Source of the DNA: a virus
Length of the DNA stretch: 42,067 nucleotides
Direction: 5' to 3' (one strand)
IMG/VR virus record: IMGVR_UViG_3300042542_004360
Coordinates: 1-42,067 of that record
This document shows, piece after piece, positions 13,888 to 22,092 of the stretch; within the stretch, counting starts at the first letter, position 1; every line of letters begins with the position of its first letter. Under the pieces are notes generated by a model. It saw nothing but the letters and a program-made list of their open reading frames with translations, did not search any database and was not told the origin of the DNA. The position numbers and the translations under genes were made by a program.

Positions 13888-14475
13888 CTATCCGGTGACG
13901 CGCTGCGCGGCAACGATCTGCGCGAGGCGCTCGTCGAAGTCGACGTCGACTTTGATCGCTGTCTCCACGGTCGTCGTCTTGGGCACCTCGACCAGGCCGC
14001 ACCGGTCCAGCACCAGCTCGGCCGCCTTCAGGCGGTCCTTCGGCGTCACGGTGTCGTCGTTCATGAGGTCGACGAGCGTGGACAGGGCGGCCTCGGCCGC
14101 GTCCTCCAGCTCCTGCCCGAGGCTCTTGCGCCGCAGCTCGCGCCCGCGCTCGATGGCGTTCTTGATCGCGGGGTCGTCGGCCCACTGCCACACGATGTGC
14201 GGCCGCAGCTTCAGGCGCCGGCTCACGTCGCGCACGGTGTACCCGGCGGTCAGGAGCTGCGTGGCCACCGCGCGCGTCTCCGGGTCACTGGCGAACCGCG
14301 TCTGGTCCGCCAGCATCTCGACCACCTCCTGCTCCGCAGCAGGCCGCACCAGGGCCACCTTCGCCACGGGCTTGATGGTGACCGAGGGTGCGATGGCGGG
14401 GACGCGCACGACCGGACGACCGCTGTCGCCTCCGTCGGTCCCGCCGTCGAGGTCGTCGTCTTCGTCGTCTCGCAT
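13888..14475 (-). CDS. Helix-turn-helix protein, terminase-small-subunit-like
   Basis: 195 residues. Very acidic N-terminus (MRDDEDDDLDGGTDGG), a linker, then a helix-turn-helix at about 77-105 (LLTAGYTVRDVSRRLKLRPHI followed by VWQWADD), a long helical stretch (RGRELRRKSLGQELED) and a C-terminal oligomerisation-like segment (LVLDRCGLVE). Small terminase subunits and phage HTH regulators both look like this. Distance from terL argues for a regulator, while the helical C-terminal half favours TerS. The gene has its own promoter with the -10 box so close to ATG that the mRNA may be leaderless, and an operator-like palindrome over the -35. Confidence 0.55.
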   Translation of the reverse strand: MRDDEDDDLDGGTDGGDSGRPVVRVPAIAPSVTIKPVAKVALVRPAAEQEVVEMLADQTRFASDPETRAVATQLLTAGYTVRDVSRRLKLRPHIVWQWADDPAIKNAIERGRELRRKSLGQELEDAAEAALSTLVDLMNDDTVTPKDRLKAAELVLDRCGLVEVPKTTTVETAIKVDVDFDERLAQIVAAQRVTG

Positions 14476-14481
14476 GAGCCT

Positions 14482-14511
14482 ACCATAACCGCAGCGTCAT
14501 ACTCCGCGCAA
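14482..14511 (-). promoter_or_regulatory. Promoter of the HTH gene, possibly giving a leaderless mRNA
   Basis: Minus strand: TTGCGC (14511-14506), 18-nt spacer, TATGGT (14487-14482). The predicted start falls at or within a few bases of the ATG at 14475, leaving no room for a ribosome binding site. Confidence 0.45.
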
Positions 14512-14519
14512 CGGTTGCG
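14507..14519. promoter_or_regulatory. Operator-like palindrome
   Basis: CGCAAC-G-GTTGCG, perfect 6-bp half sites with a 1-bp centre, covering the -35 of the minus promoter (14506-14511) and a possible plus-strand promoter (TTGCGA 14515-14520, N17, TATCAT 14538-14543). A dimeric HTH protein could repress both. Confidence 0.45.
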
Positions 14520-14562
14520 AGTTCAGCGAACGTATGCTATCATCGAGGAGCCAGAGGCTGCG

Positions 14563-14751
14563 CTAAACAGGTACGGGCGGCAGGGTGGCGTAGTAGCACT
14601 CCCACTCCCGTATCGGCACGAAGCTGACGTATCGGCGGCCGTCGACCACGCGAGCGTACCAGACATGCCGCGACGTGCGCCGCACCTCCTGGTAGCGCTC
14701 GCGCGTGACGGGCGAGAAGTACACCGGCTTCTCGCCCTGGTCGACGCTCAT
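14563..14751 (-). CDS. Hypothetical 62-aa protein
   Basis: Unrecognised. ATG 14751 overlaps the stop of the upstream gene (ATGA). Predicted beta-rich with aromatic strands (HVWYARVVDGRRYVSFVPIREWECYY is split by turns). This is the last gene of the seven-gene run that starts with the SMC-like ATPase at 20530. The fold may be a small beta barrel. Function unknown. Confidence 0.55.
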   Translation of the reverse strand: MSVDQGEKPVYFSPVTRERYQEVRRTSRHVWYARVVDGRRYVSFVPIREWECYYATLPPVPV

Positions 14752-15278
14752 GCTTCCCGCTCAGCCGCGCGGGCCGCGACACGTAGGCGCTTCTCCTTCC
14801 TCGCGACGCGCCGGCGGGAGACACCGCACGCGAACCGGACATGCGCCTTGCAATAGGCGCCGGGCGCGCCGGGCACCTTGTACTTGGCCGACCTGGTGCA
14901 GGTGACCTTGCCGCGGGGCTGAATCTTGTGGCAGCACAGGCGCAGCTTGCTCCCCGGCGAAGGCGTGTACGTCTCCACCCATTCGGGAACGTTGATCTGC
15001 CTGTCCATGCCACGCGACCGCGTCTTGTCCCGCAGGCGCAGCCAGAACGCCTTGGCCGCGGGGATGTCGTAGCTCCGCAGGGTTTCCACCGCGGCCCGCA
15101 CATGAGACACGCGCACGGTCATGCCCGCGAGCACCGCCCCCGCCAAGATCGCCAGCGCATCGCTGGAGCGCCGCGACCAGAACAGGCAGCGGCCAGCGGT
15201 GGCGGGCGAGATGTCCACCTCCCAGTCGTCGGGGAACTCGAACAGTTCACCCGGCGGCATTCGCGCGTCAGTTGCCAT
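14748..15278 (-). CDS. Hypothetical basic protein with possible zinc site (176 aa)
   Basis: Unrecognised. ATG 15278 has GGAGA 7 nt upstream and overlaps the DUF927-type gene by 11 nt. The N-terminal half contains FPDDWEVDISPATAGRCLFW and a hydrophobic helix (DALAILAGAVLAGM). The C-terminal half has LCCHK ... VTCTRS ... YCKAH ... FACG, a spread cysteine/histidine set that could bind zinc, and ends in an Arg/Lys-rich helix (RVARKEKRLRVAARAAE). The basic end suggests nucleic-acid binding alongside the helicase gene before it. Confidence 0.55.
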   Translation of the reverse strand: MATDARMPPGELFEFPDDWEVDISPATAGRCLFWSRRSSDALAILAGAVLAGMTVRVSHVRAAVETLRSYDIPAAKAFWLRLRDKTRSRGMDRQINVPEWVETYTPSPGSKLRLCCHKIQPRGKVTCTRSAKYKVPGAPGAYCKAHVRFACGVSRRRVARKEKRLRVAARAAEREA

Positions 15279-17430
15279 GCGGGATCTCCATCTCGTCCTC
15301 GGCCACCTGCTCGTCGACGACCGCACGGCTGATGCGGTACACGCGCATGGGCGCACCGTGAACACGGATGACCTCGCTCTTGGACTTCACGCTGGAGTTG
15401 CGGGCCTGCTGCTTCCGCACGCTGCCGAGGAGCCATCCGCGCTCGGACCAGCGGTCGATGATCTCTTCCGCGTGGTAGCCGATGGGCTCCAAGATCTCGC
15501 GCAGCGTCGTCGGCAGGAGCGCGATGTAGTCCCAGTCCTCGCCGCGCGTCCACGCACCCGCCCAGCCCTTGACCGGAACGATGGGTGCGCCGCCGTGCGT
15601 CGTCTCGTGGCGTCCCCAGAAGCGCCCCTGGTTCGCAGCGCACCACGACACCACCTCGATGAGCGCCGCGAGCGGCCGGTCCTGGTCCGCCTCGATGCGG
15701 TAGATGGCGTCGATAGCGAACGCCATCGGGTCCTCGTCGGGGAACGGGACGCCCAGCTCATGAACGATGGTCGACGCGACGTGCAACGTGGCGAGGTTGC
15801 CCGCATGCCGGCGCGTGACGGGGGTACGTGCAATCTGCGCGTACTGGTCCCGCGTCTGCTTCCAGATGCGACGCAGCTCGTCATGCTGCTCAGCGATGCT
15901 GATGAGGTAGTGTATCACGCGACGGCCGAGGTGGCCATAGTCGATCTGAAGCCGATGAGTGAGGTCTTCCGCCGCCTTTCCGCTGTCTGCGACCCCGCTG
16001 CCCATCGGCTTGCCGGTCACCGGGAGCACGCGAGCGCGTGTCCCGCCGTCCTGCGAGAACGACACCGCCGACGACTCGCCGGAGATGAGCATCACCGTCC
16101 GCCAAGACGCCGTCTGCCGGGCTCCGCCGATGCTGCCTCGCCCTCGCCCCTGCCCGTTGGCGAAGTCGTACACCACGTCGCGCACGACCTTGGTGTCCTT
16201 CGCCCGCTTCGTCTCGTCGAGGATGACGGGCAGGTTGCAGAGGAACCCGGACAGGCGCTCGATGTAGGTCTTCGTGGAGTCCCACGAGTACATGGCAGTC
16301 GGCGCGCTGTCCGCCGGCTTGCCCCACACCGAGGCCGCCACGCGCAGCGCAGTCGTCTTGCCGCTCGACGTCTCGCCGTTGAAGTCCATGATGAACGAGG
16401 GCGTGTTGAACAGCTCCAAGAGCGGAGCCGCTGCGCTGGCGTAGAGCGCCAGCCACATGGGCGTGTAGGGCGCCATCAACTCCATCGTCTCGCACCACGC
16501 CTCCCACGTACCCGCGGGACGCCAGCCTTCGAGCACCTGCTCCATGCCCTCGGGCGGCACCAGCTCGACGCCGCCCTCTTCCATGGACTCCATGGCGTAG
16601 AAGATCTCGGGTAGCAGGAAGCCGTTCACGTCGCCCTGCTTGATCCAGCCCATGCGGTGCGCGGCTTGGTGTGCGATGAGGCGGTGCATGTTCTCCGCCT
16701 CGAACTCGCCCAGCCACTCGACCAGGTTGGCAGCGGAGTTGCTGGTGACTGGCACCTCAAGGTCCGCGAGGCCGATCAGCTTCTGGCTGTTGAGCAGCAC
16801 GCCACGGTCGATGGCGCGCATGGTCCAGCCCGCTGGCGTGCGCCACATCAGCAGGCGCTTGGCGCCGCCTGTGAGCACGTCGTGCGTGCGTCCGATGATG
16901 AACACCGGCGCGGTGGCGATCCTCGCGCTGTTGGTGCCGCCATCCGTGGCCACGCTCAGCTTGAACACGCCCGAGGCGTCCATGATGTAGCCGCGCGGGA
17001 TGCGGAGGCTATCGAGCACGTTCGGCTCAGCGAGCTGCGGCGGTGGGGCCGCGGGACCGAGCGCCATGGACACGGTCACCAACGAGTTGTCGTTGACCAC
17101 GCCGATGGCCTTGTCCAGCCGGGCCTTGCGCTTGTCCACGACGATGCGCCGGATGGCACCGCGCAGCGTGCGCGCCCGCGTCGCATGGCCGGGCAGCATC
17201 TCGATGACCGACAGCATGCCGGACACCCTGCTCTCGTCCGACACCCACGCCTCTGCGATGGCGTCGAGCGCATCGGCGCGCTGGAGCGCAGCCCATGCAG
17301 CCAGGTGGTTGCTCTTCTCCCCCGAGGAGAGCTGGTTCTGGAGCGTCCGCAGGAGGTCGAAGCCGTCCTCCGCAGCGCTCGCCTTGGGGCCCTCGTTGTC
17401 GAGGTTGATGTCGTTCTCGTCGTTGTTCAT
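15268..17430 (-). CDS. DUF927-type replicative helicase/ATPase
   Basis: 720 residues from ATG 17430, which overlaps the preceding stop (ATGA). The central region matches DUF927 proteins, P-loop ATPases encoded near phage and plasmid replication genes: FNGETSSGKTTALRVAASVWG gives Walker A near residue 349-357, MYSWDSTKTYIERL follows, and LPVILDETKRAK gives Walker B near 400, then a sensor-like VMLISGESS. The acidic N-terminus and C-terminal HTH-like region (EEIIDRWSERGWLLGS) flank it. Likely unwinds DNA at the phage fork; no separate primase domain is recognised in the window. Confidence 0.7.
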   Translation of the reverse strand: MNNDENDINLDNEGPKASAAEDGFDLLRTLQNQLSSGEKSNHLAAWAALQRADALDAIAEAWVSDESRVSGMLSVIEMLPGHATRARTLRGAIRRIVVDKRKARLDKAIGVVNDNSLVTVSMALGPAAPPPQLAEPNVLDSLRIPRGYIMDASGVFKLSVATDGGTNSARIATAPVFIIGRTHDVLTGGAKRLLMWRTPAGWTMRAIDRGVLLNSQKLIGLADLEVPVTSNSAANLVEWLGEFEAENMHRLIAHQAAHRMGWIKQGDVNGFLLPEIFYAMESMEEGGVELVPPEGMEQVLEGWRPAGTWEAWCETMELMAPYTPMWLALYASAAAPLLELFNTPSFIMDFNGETSSGKTTALRVAASVWGKPADSAPTAMYSWDSTKTYIERLSGFLCNLPVILDETKRAKDTKVVRDVVYDFANGQGRGRGSIGGARQTASWRTVMLISGESSAVSFSQDGGTRARVLPVTGKPMGSGVADSGKAAEDLTHRLQIDYGHLGRRVIHYLISIAEQHDELRRIWKQTRDQYAQIARTPVTRRHAGNLATLHVASTIVHELGVPFPDEDPMAFAIDAIYRIEADQDRPLAALIEVVSWCAANQGRFWGRHETTHGGAPIVPVKGWAGAWTRGEDWDYIALLPTTLREILEPIGYHAEEIIDRWSERGWLLGSVRKQQARNSSVKSKSEVIRVHGAPMRVYRISRAVVDEQVAEDEMEIPHGN

Positions 17431-18224
17431 ACGTGATCCCGCAGGTAGATGTAGCCTCGCGGCTGGAAGTACTTGTCCTCGCGCAGATTGACGATGGCGA
17501 GGTTGATGTAGGACTTGCTGAACGGCGCGGTTTCGACCAGCCGCTCCAGCGTGGCGCACGGGCCCTCAGAACGCCACGCCGCGACGACGCCCCAGATGAC
17601 AGCGTCGTAGCAGGATGCGGTCTTGTGGTCCATGATGATGTCCGCCGCGTGGCGCGCCCTCTCCGTCGGCACGATACCGTCAGAGATGAGACACCGCCGA
17701 CGCATCTCCGCCACGTACGTCTTGGTGTCACGGTCGGTGAGGCCAGAGGCGTCGGCCAGGTCGTAGACCGTGGTCGGCTGCTCGGCAGCCTCGCGCTCGC
17801 GGAGCAGGTCGACCAGGCGCTGGATCGTCTCGTCCGTCACCACCATGACGCGCTTCTTCGCCTCGCGCACCCGCTTCGGGCCGCGCGGGTAGTCGACCCC
17901 GATGCGCTCGCAGTAGCGGATGAGCCGCATGTAGAGGCAGCGCGTCGACGTCGGGCCCGGCTCCATGCCCAGCACATGCGCGATCTCGGAGAACTCCTTG
18001 CCCTGCTTCCGCATCGAGTAGATGCGCTCCAACTGCATGTCGCGCGAGCTGTCGGCGCGGTGAGACTCCGCTGGGTCGTAGCCGTTCATCCGCAGCCGCT
18101 TGTGGATGTTGTTGATGGTGCAGCCCTGCTGCCGGGCGACGGTCTTGATGTCCATGCCCGAGCGGAGCTGCTCCCACACGCGCTGCAAGCGGTGCGTGGT
18201 CCAGGGTTTACCGGCGTGCGTCAC
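17427..18224 (-). CDS. Multi-HTH DNA-binding protein (265 aa)
   Basis: Starts GTG 18224 with a GTGA overlap. It is built of successive helix-turn-helix-like units: MDIKTVARQQGCTINNIHKRL near residues 24-44, then SMRKQGKEFSEIAHVLGMEPG around 70-90 with the following YMRLIRYCERIG, then YDLADASGLTDRDTKTYVA around 158-178. The second unit is similar to part of the plus-strand protein at 38113-38787 (shared Y-S-x-R-x-Q-G-K-x-F-x-E and R-Y-C-x-R). It is coupled to the helicase gene and could be an origin-binding or regulatory protein. Confidence 0.55.
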   Translation of the reverse strand: MTHAGKPWTTHRLQRVWEQLRSGMDIKTVARQQGCTINNIHKRLRMNGYDPAESHRADSSRDMQLERIYSMRKQGKEFSEIAHVLGMEPGPTSTRCLYMRLIRYCERIGVDYPRGPKRVREAKKRVMVVTDETIQRLVDLLREREAAEQPTTVYDLADASGLTDRDTKTYVAEMRRRCLISDGIVPTERARHAADIIMDHKTASCYDAVIWGVVAAWRSEGPCATLERLVETAPFSKSYINLAIVNLREDKYFQPRGYIYLRDHV

Positions 18225-18430
18225 GGCTCCTCCACCGGGGCCACGAAGCTACCCGACGAGATCTGGTAGTAGGTCGACGTGTAGGCGTGGACGATGCCCA
18301 GCAGGTAGGCAGAGTACTCCGGTTCGCCGCGCATGCGGGCCTCCAGCTCCTGCTCGTCGGCCATCTTCGCGCGGCGCATGCACTCGACGATGATGGCGAG
18401 GACCTCGGGGTTGGATTCATTCGTAGTCAT
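18221..18430 (-). CDS. Hypothetical 69-aa protein
   Basis: Unrecognised. ATG 18430 lies inside the end of the upstream gene (14-nt overlap) and its stop overlaps the next GTG (GTGA). Mostly helical and acidic (VLAIIVECMRRAKMADEQELEARM) then a more aromatic stretch (YSAYLLGIVHAYTSTYYQ). The tail is Val/Pro/Glu. Nothing points to a particular role beyond membership of the SMC-helicase operon. Confidence 0.55.
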   Translation of the reverse strand: MTTNESNPEVLAIIVECMRRAKMADEQELEARMRGEPEYSAYLLGIVHAYTSTYYQISSGSFVAPVEEP

Positions 18431-18686
18431 TGATCACCTCTTCCCACGCAGCCGTGTCGATGGTCGTAACGATCTGGGCGAGCGCGCTGCGCGCCGCCGC
18501 CAAGCGGTCCTCGTGCGCCGCCCGCAGCGCAGACTGGATGTCGCGAGCGACACGCGACTCGTACCGCCCCTCCTCCTTCAACTGGAACCAGTCGATGTAG
18601 TCGGTGTTGATGAGCGCCTCGCGCACGACGCGCTCCAACTCCGTCAGCTTCGCTTCAAGCTGTTCGTACTTCTCGTGCTTGTCCAT
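18417..18686 (-). CDS. Hypothetical coiled-coil protein (89 aa)
   Basis: Unrecognised. I use ATG 18686 (TGATG junction with the upstream stop); a GTG one codon earlier is also possible (GTGA). The N-terminus is a coiled coil (MDKHEKYEQLEAKLTELERV), and the rest is helical (SALRAAHEDRLAAARSALAQ). It lies directly after the SMC/Rad50-like gene, so it could be a small partner subunit; that is positional inference. Confidence 0.55.
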   Translation of the reverse strand: MDKHEKYEQLEAKLTELERVVREALINTDYIDWFQLKEEGRYESRVARDIQSALRAAHEDRLAAARSALAQIVTTIDTAAWEEVINDYE

Positions 18687-20530
18687 CACTCCCCCTCCAC
18701 CGGCGCGGCGATACCGGCGGCGATGATGAGGCTGGCGCGGTCCTTGTCGAGCGCCGAGATCTGGGCGTTGGTGTACCCGAGCGCCTTGAGCATCGCGAAC
18801 ATGCTCGGGCTGGGCATGAACACCGAGAACGCGCCCGAGGGCTTGGGCACCTCGACGGTCGGGGGCACGATGACATCGGGGACGATGACCTCCTCCGGCT
18901 CGTCAGTCTTGCCCAGCTCGATGACGGTCCAACCCTTCGGCACCTTCTTCGGCTTCGTGGGCGTGCCGATGACGACCTGGCCCTCGAAGCTGCCCCACGC
19001 CGTCAGCACCTTGCAGAGCGTGTCGGAGTCCCAGCCGCGGTCCTCCGGCATCACCAGCACCGGCCGGTCAGCAGGCGCGCCAGCCGAGAGCGCCATGGCG
19101 ATGGCGCACGTCACGGTCGCCCACTCAGCGCCCGAGAGCGCAGCGCGCAGGCGACGGTCGGACACCAGCCCGAGGCGGAAGACTTCCTTGCCGCCGTCCT
19201 CCAGCATGAGGCCGAACGTCCAGCCCGTGGGCAGGTACGCCTGCACCCGTGCGATGAACGTGTCCGCCACGCGCTTGAGCAGGCCGATGACCACGCTCTC
19301 CAGCTCCTTCTTCATGCCCTTGTACGTCTCGCTCTCGCGCGTCATCTCGGCGACGGTGTCGCGCGCACGCTTCAGACTCGTCCACTTGTCGGCCGTCGCG
19401 CGCAGCGCGAGGTAGTAGTCCTGCGCGGCGTTGGCCTCGATCTGCACGGCGTTGGCGTCCGCGTCGATGAGGCTCGCGTCGAGCGCCGCGACCTCCTGCG
19501 CCAGCTCGTTGATGCGACGCTGGATGCCGTCGTAGTCGGGCACGATGGGCGCCGGAGTCGGAGGCGGCAACGTCGCGAGCGTGTCTGCGTAGAAGTCGGC
19601 GCACGCCCGCAGGTGCGCGGAGCCCACCGCGCTGGAGCACATGGGGCAAGCGTCCAGGCCGCGCGTGACGGCGATGCGCCCGGCAGTCGCCATGCCGCCG
19701 TAGAACTCCCGGTCCTGCATGCCGACCTGCGGGGGCATGACCGGACGCGGAGCGGCAAGCTGCTCACGCAGGCCGGTGATCTTCTGGAGTAGGGCGACGT
19801 GCTGGGCCTGCACGCTCTGCATCTTGCTGAACCGCATGGCCAGCTCGCCCGACATGCGCCGGGCCGCTTCGAGGTCCTGCTCGGTGGGCGCCTCGTCAAG
19901 GTCCTGCGTCATGCCCGAGAGCAGCGCCTCCGCACCGGTGGCCTCCTTCGCGGCGTCACGCTGGCGCTTGCCGACGTACTCCAGGGTGGCGAGGAGCGCG
20001 TCGACGGGGCTCTTGCCGCGGCCGACAGAGACGCTGATGTCCTTGTACTTCGCCGCGTAGACGGCGGGCACCATCCCCTCGACGTCGCTCGCGGAGACGT
20101 CAGCCGCCGCCCATGCGAGGAACGCCTTGCGCGCCGTGGCCGCGCTACCCTCCAGCACCTCGCGCACCGCGTGCAGCGGGAGGTACGCCTCGCCCGGCAC
20201 ATCGTGCGACGGACGGCCGCTGTCCTTGGCGATGAAGACGTAGTCCTCGCCGGACGACAGCTTGGCGTGGATGGACAGGCGCTCGGCGCTGACCATGCTC
20301 ATGAGCAGGCCGTTGTCGCGCACGCCATCGCGCCCGACGAGGTCGTCGGCGCTGCCGTTCAGCGCGAGCTGCAAGCTCTGCTGGATGCTCGACTTGCCGC
20401 TACCATTCGGCCCGACGATCAGCGTCTTGGGGCCAAGCTCGACGGTGCGCGGGCGGCCGTCGATGGTCTTGAGGTTGGAGACGAGGCGCCCGACGTGCGG
20501 GCGAGTGGTGTTGGTGGTCTTCTTCGGCAC
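18686..20530 (-). CDS. SMC/Rad50/SbcC-like ATPase
   Basis: 614 residues from GTG 20530 (SD TTGGAG 6 nt upstream). Head: LIVGPNGSGKSSIQQSLQ gives Walker A at residues 40-48. The middle is coiled coil with a CPMC motif near residues 293-296, like the zinc hook of Rad50/SbcC. The C-terminal part has an LSGAEW signature-like motif and PVLVMPEDRGWDSD in place of the usual hydrophobic-LDE Walker B. Proteins of this family process DNA ends. No separate Mre11/SbcD-type nuclease is found nearby. About 100 extra C-terminal residues are unusual (Pro/Val-rich linker then LKALGYTNAQISALDKD). Confidence 0.7.
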   Translation of the reverse strand: MPKKTTNTTRPHVGRLVSNLKTIDGRPRTVELGPKTLIVGPNGSGKSSIQQSLQLALNGSADDLVGRDGVRDNGLLMSMVSAERLSIHAKLSSGEDYVFIAKDSGRPSHDVPGEAYLPLHAVREVLEGSAATARKAFLAWAAADVSASDVEGMVPAVYAAKYKDISVSVGRGKSPVDALLATLEYVGKRQRDAAKEATGAEALLSGMTQDLDEAPTEQDLEAARRMSGELAMRFSKMQSVQAQHVALLQKITGLREQLAAPRPVMPPQVGMQDREFYGGMATAGRIAVTRGLDACPMCSSAVGSAHLRACADFYADTLATLPPPTPAPIVPDYDGIQRRINELAQEVAALDASLIDADANAVQIEANAAQDYYLALRATADKWTSLKRARDTVAEMTRESETYKGMKKELESVVIGLLKRVADTFIARVQAYLPTGWTFGLMLEDGGKEVFRLGLVSDRRLRAALSGAEWATVTCAIAMALSAGAPADRPVLVMPEDRGWDSDTLCKVLTAWGSFEGQVVIGTPTKPKKVPKGWTVIELGKTDEPEEVIVPDVIVPPTVEVPKPSGAFSVFMPSPSMFAMLKALGYTNAQISALDKDRASLIIAAGIAAPVEGE

Positions 20531-20607
20531 GATGCACTCCAAGGAAAGGCGCCCGGTGAGACAGAGGCGGAGACAGGAAATCCGACTCTGCCGCACCGGA
20601 CGACTAC

Positions 20608-20636
20608 CTCTTAGTGTACTCGTACCGCAACGTCAA
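20608..20636 (-). promoter_or_regulatory. Promoter of the SMC-helicase operon
   Basis: Minus strand: TTGACG (20636-20631), 17-nt spacer, TAAGAG (20613-20608). It overlaps the stop codon of the preceding gene (TGA at 20635-20633). The -10 is imperfect. Expected start is near 20601, leaving a leader of about 70 nt before GTG 20530. Confidence 0.45.
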
Positions 20637-21067
20637 GTATATTTCTGCATGGGCATGCAGATGCCCTGGTCGAGGCCGCACTCGTAGCAGTCCTCGAAAG
20701 TCGCAGGAATCTCTTGGTCACCAGACGCCTGGCCGACATGCACGACCGCATGCCTCCACGTAGCATGCCCGCAACGAGAACACAACGACGAATGGGCGCT
20801 TTGTTCATCGCGCACGGGGGCCACGGGCGTTTCCGTAACGCTTAGACCGGCGGCTGTCAAATAACGCTCGCGCATACCCCAGTACGCGGCCCGCATCTGC
20901 CGGTTCTCCTCGCGGACCTGCTCCAGCGCGGCGAGCCCGCCGTCGATGAGGTCATCGACCGTGACACGGCTCTCGTGCTGCGGATGACGGCAGCGCCAGG
21001 CGAGCTTCCGCATGGCGCTCTGCGCCTTGTCGATGGCCGGGCAGGTGTGACCGGGCGGCTTGGTCAC
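20633..21067 (-). CDS. Hypothetical protein with zinc-finger-like C-terminus (144 aa)
   Basis: Starts GTG 21067, GTGA overlap. N-terminus HTCPAIDKAQSAMRKLAWRC, a coiled segment (ALEQVREENRQMRAAYWGMR), then CSRCGHATWRHA and FEDCYECG, two CxxC pairs about 40 residues apart that probably bind zinc. It is the last gene of the 22-gene chain and carries the next promoter across its stop codon. Phage proteins with a CxxCGH...CxxC end are common and uncharacterised. Confidence 0.6.
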   Translation of the reverse strand: MTKPPGHTCPAIDKAQSAMRKLAWRCRHPQHESRVTVDDLIDGGLAALEQVREENRQMRAAYWGMRERYLTAAGLSVTETPVAPVRDEQSAHSSLCSRCGHATWRHAVVHVGQASGDQEIPATFEDCYECGLDQGICMPMQKYT

Positions 21068-21612
21068 GACTGTTCCCAGTACACCGTTTCGCCTCGACGG
21101 TAGTGCTTCAGGTTCTCGCGCGCAGCGGGGTCCACGAAGTGCGCGTCCCTGAACGTCAGGTAGTTGTTGGGCAGCAGGGCGAACTGCCCCGCGTCCAGCA
21201 TGACGAGGTTCAGCGGCTTGTGCTCCTGTGGGTAGCGAGAGAAGCCGTCCGCCCAGTCCACGACGAGGCCCGTGTGGCGCCCTGTTGCTTCCATCGGAGC
21301 GCGCACGTCGCACGCGAGGCCGTGTAGGTAGCGCGAGGACCAGACCACCGTCTCCGTTCCCATCGCGCCCCACGGCATGAGCTGCTCCGCCATGAAGCGG
21401 AAGTCCTGCGTGAACGACAGCGCGTGCAGCGGGAGCCCGCTCCAGTTCGCGCCCGACTCCAGCAGTACATGGCACATCAGCACCTGGCTCTCGCGCGCGT
21501 AGACCCCGTGCCAGATGCCCGCCGTCACGCCCGCGGGCATGTCGGGGCCGAGGAAGCGGTTGTCCACGTTGACGTAGATGTGGTGCGGGAGGTTCGCGTG
21601 TGGGTGGCTCAC
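21064..21612 (-). CDS. Hypothetical 182-aa protein
   Basis: Unrecognised. GTG 21612 overlaps the upstream stop (GTGA). Mixed alpha/beta with several aromatic-rich stretches (GIWHGVYARESQVLMCHVLL, GTETVVWSSRYLHGLACD), and acidic Asp/Glu-Trp loops (VVDWADGFSRYPQEHK). The start is His-rich (MSHPHANLPHHIYVNVDNR). The composition suggests a soluble enzyme-like domain, but no catalytic motif is identified. Confidence 0.6.
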   Translation of the reverse strand: MSHPHANLPHHIYVNVDNRFLGPDMPAGVTAGIWHGVYARESQVLMCHVLLESGANWSGLPLHALSFTQDFRFMAEQLMPWGAMGTETVVWSSRYLHGLACDVRAPMEATGRHTGLVVDWADGFSRYPQEHKPLNLVMLDAGQFALLPNNYLTFRDAHFVDPAARENLKHYRRGETVYWEQS

Positions 21613-21977
21613 GGCGCCGCCTCCAAGGCCGACACCAGCGCCTCTTCTTCGGTCTGTATGCGGTGGTCCCCGCAGAGGAACGCAGCCCAGTTGCCGCCCG
21701 TCGTCACGCGGTCAACGTCGAACACATGGAATGACTTGCCGTTTGCCGACAGTCGCACCAACGCGCGCGGCGCGCTCCACGCCTCCCGCACCAGCGCAAG
21801 CACGATGCCCTTCGTGGCGGGCTCGCGGAGGTCGGGCCGGTCGATAGACGGAGTCCAGCGCCACAGCAGGGACTGCTCCCACGTCCGGCCCTGCATGTCC
21901 TTGAGGCCCGGCATCGGGCGGAAGTGACGGCATGCGGCCAGCCGCTTGCCCAGCGCGGTCGCTTCTTCTTCGGTCAT
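21609..21977 (-). CDS. Hypothetical 122-aa protein
   Basis: Unrecognised. ATG 21977 (MTEEEATALGKRLAACRHFR) has GGAG upstream and overlaps the 28-aa gene stop. The N-terminal helix is followed by KDMQGRTWEQSLLWRWTPS and a beta hairpin region (HVFDVDRVTTGGNWAAFLCG), then a helical EEEALVSALEAAP. The opening MTEEEA and a C-terminal Glu/Ala helix are shared in style with chain neighbours, but it lacks the ERGEHRREEE tail. Confidence 0.6.
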   Translation of the reverse strand: MTEEEATALGKRLAACRHFRPMPGLKDMQGRTWEQSLLWRWTPSIDRPDLREPATKGIVLALVREAWSAPRALVRLSANGKSFHVFDVDRVTTGGNWAAFLCGDHRIQTEEEALVSALEAAP

Positions 21978-22060
21978 GGCGCGCACTCCTTGACTACCGT
22001 CGCGAGAGCAAAGCACCACAGCGCCACGTAGACGCCGTACCAGAAGTCATCTTCGGTCAT
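21974..22060 (-). CDS. 28-aa membrane microprotein
   Basis: MTEDDFWYGVYVALWCFALA followed by TVVKECAP. One hydrophobic helix with an acidic N-terminus and a short basic end. The start overlaps the stop of the 95-aa gene (ATGA at 22057-22060) and its stop overlaps the start of the next gene (ATGA at 21974-21977); SD AGGAGGAG comes from the upstream gene's repeat cassette. Precise coupling at both ends is the main evidence that it is translated. Confidence 0.55.
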   Translation of the reverse strand: MTEDDFWYGVYVALWCFALATVVKECAP

Positions 22061-22092
22061 GGCTCCTCCTCGCGGCGGTGCTCGCCGCGTTC
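22057..22092 (-). repeat. ERGEHRREEE cassette copy 9
   Basis: On the mRNA strand: CGCGGCG (22089-22083), 5-nt loop, CGCCGCG (22077-22071), AGGAGGAG (22070-22063), then ATGA. It encodes IERGEHRREEEP, the Shine-Dalgarno and the start of the 28-aa gene. Confidence 0.8.

Noticed and set aside
13783-14856. 357-codon plus-strand frame after the convergent terminator
   Set aside because: Runs opposite the HTH and 62-aa genes, begins inside the terminator hairpin and has no protein-like composition.
15121-16614. 497-codon plus-strand open frame opposite the DUF927-type gene
   Set aside because: Shadow frame with Arg/His-rich composition; the minus strand carries Walker A and B motifs.
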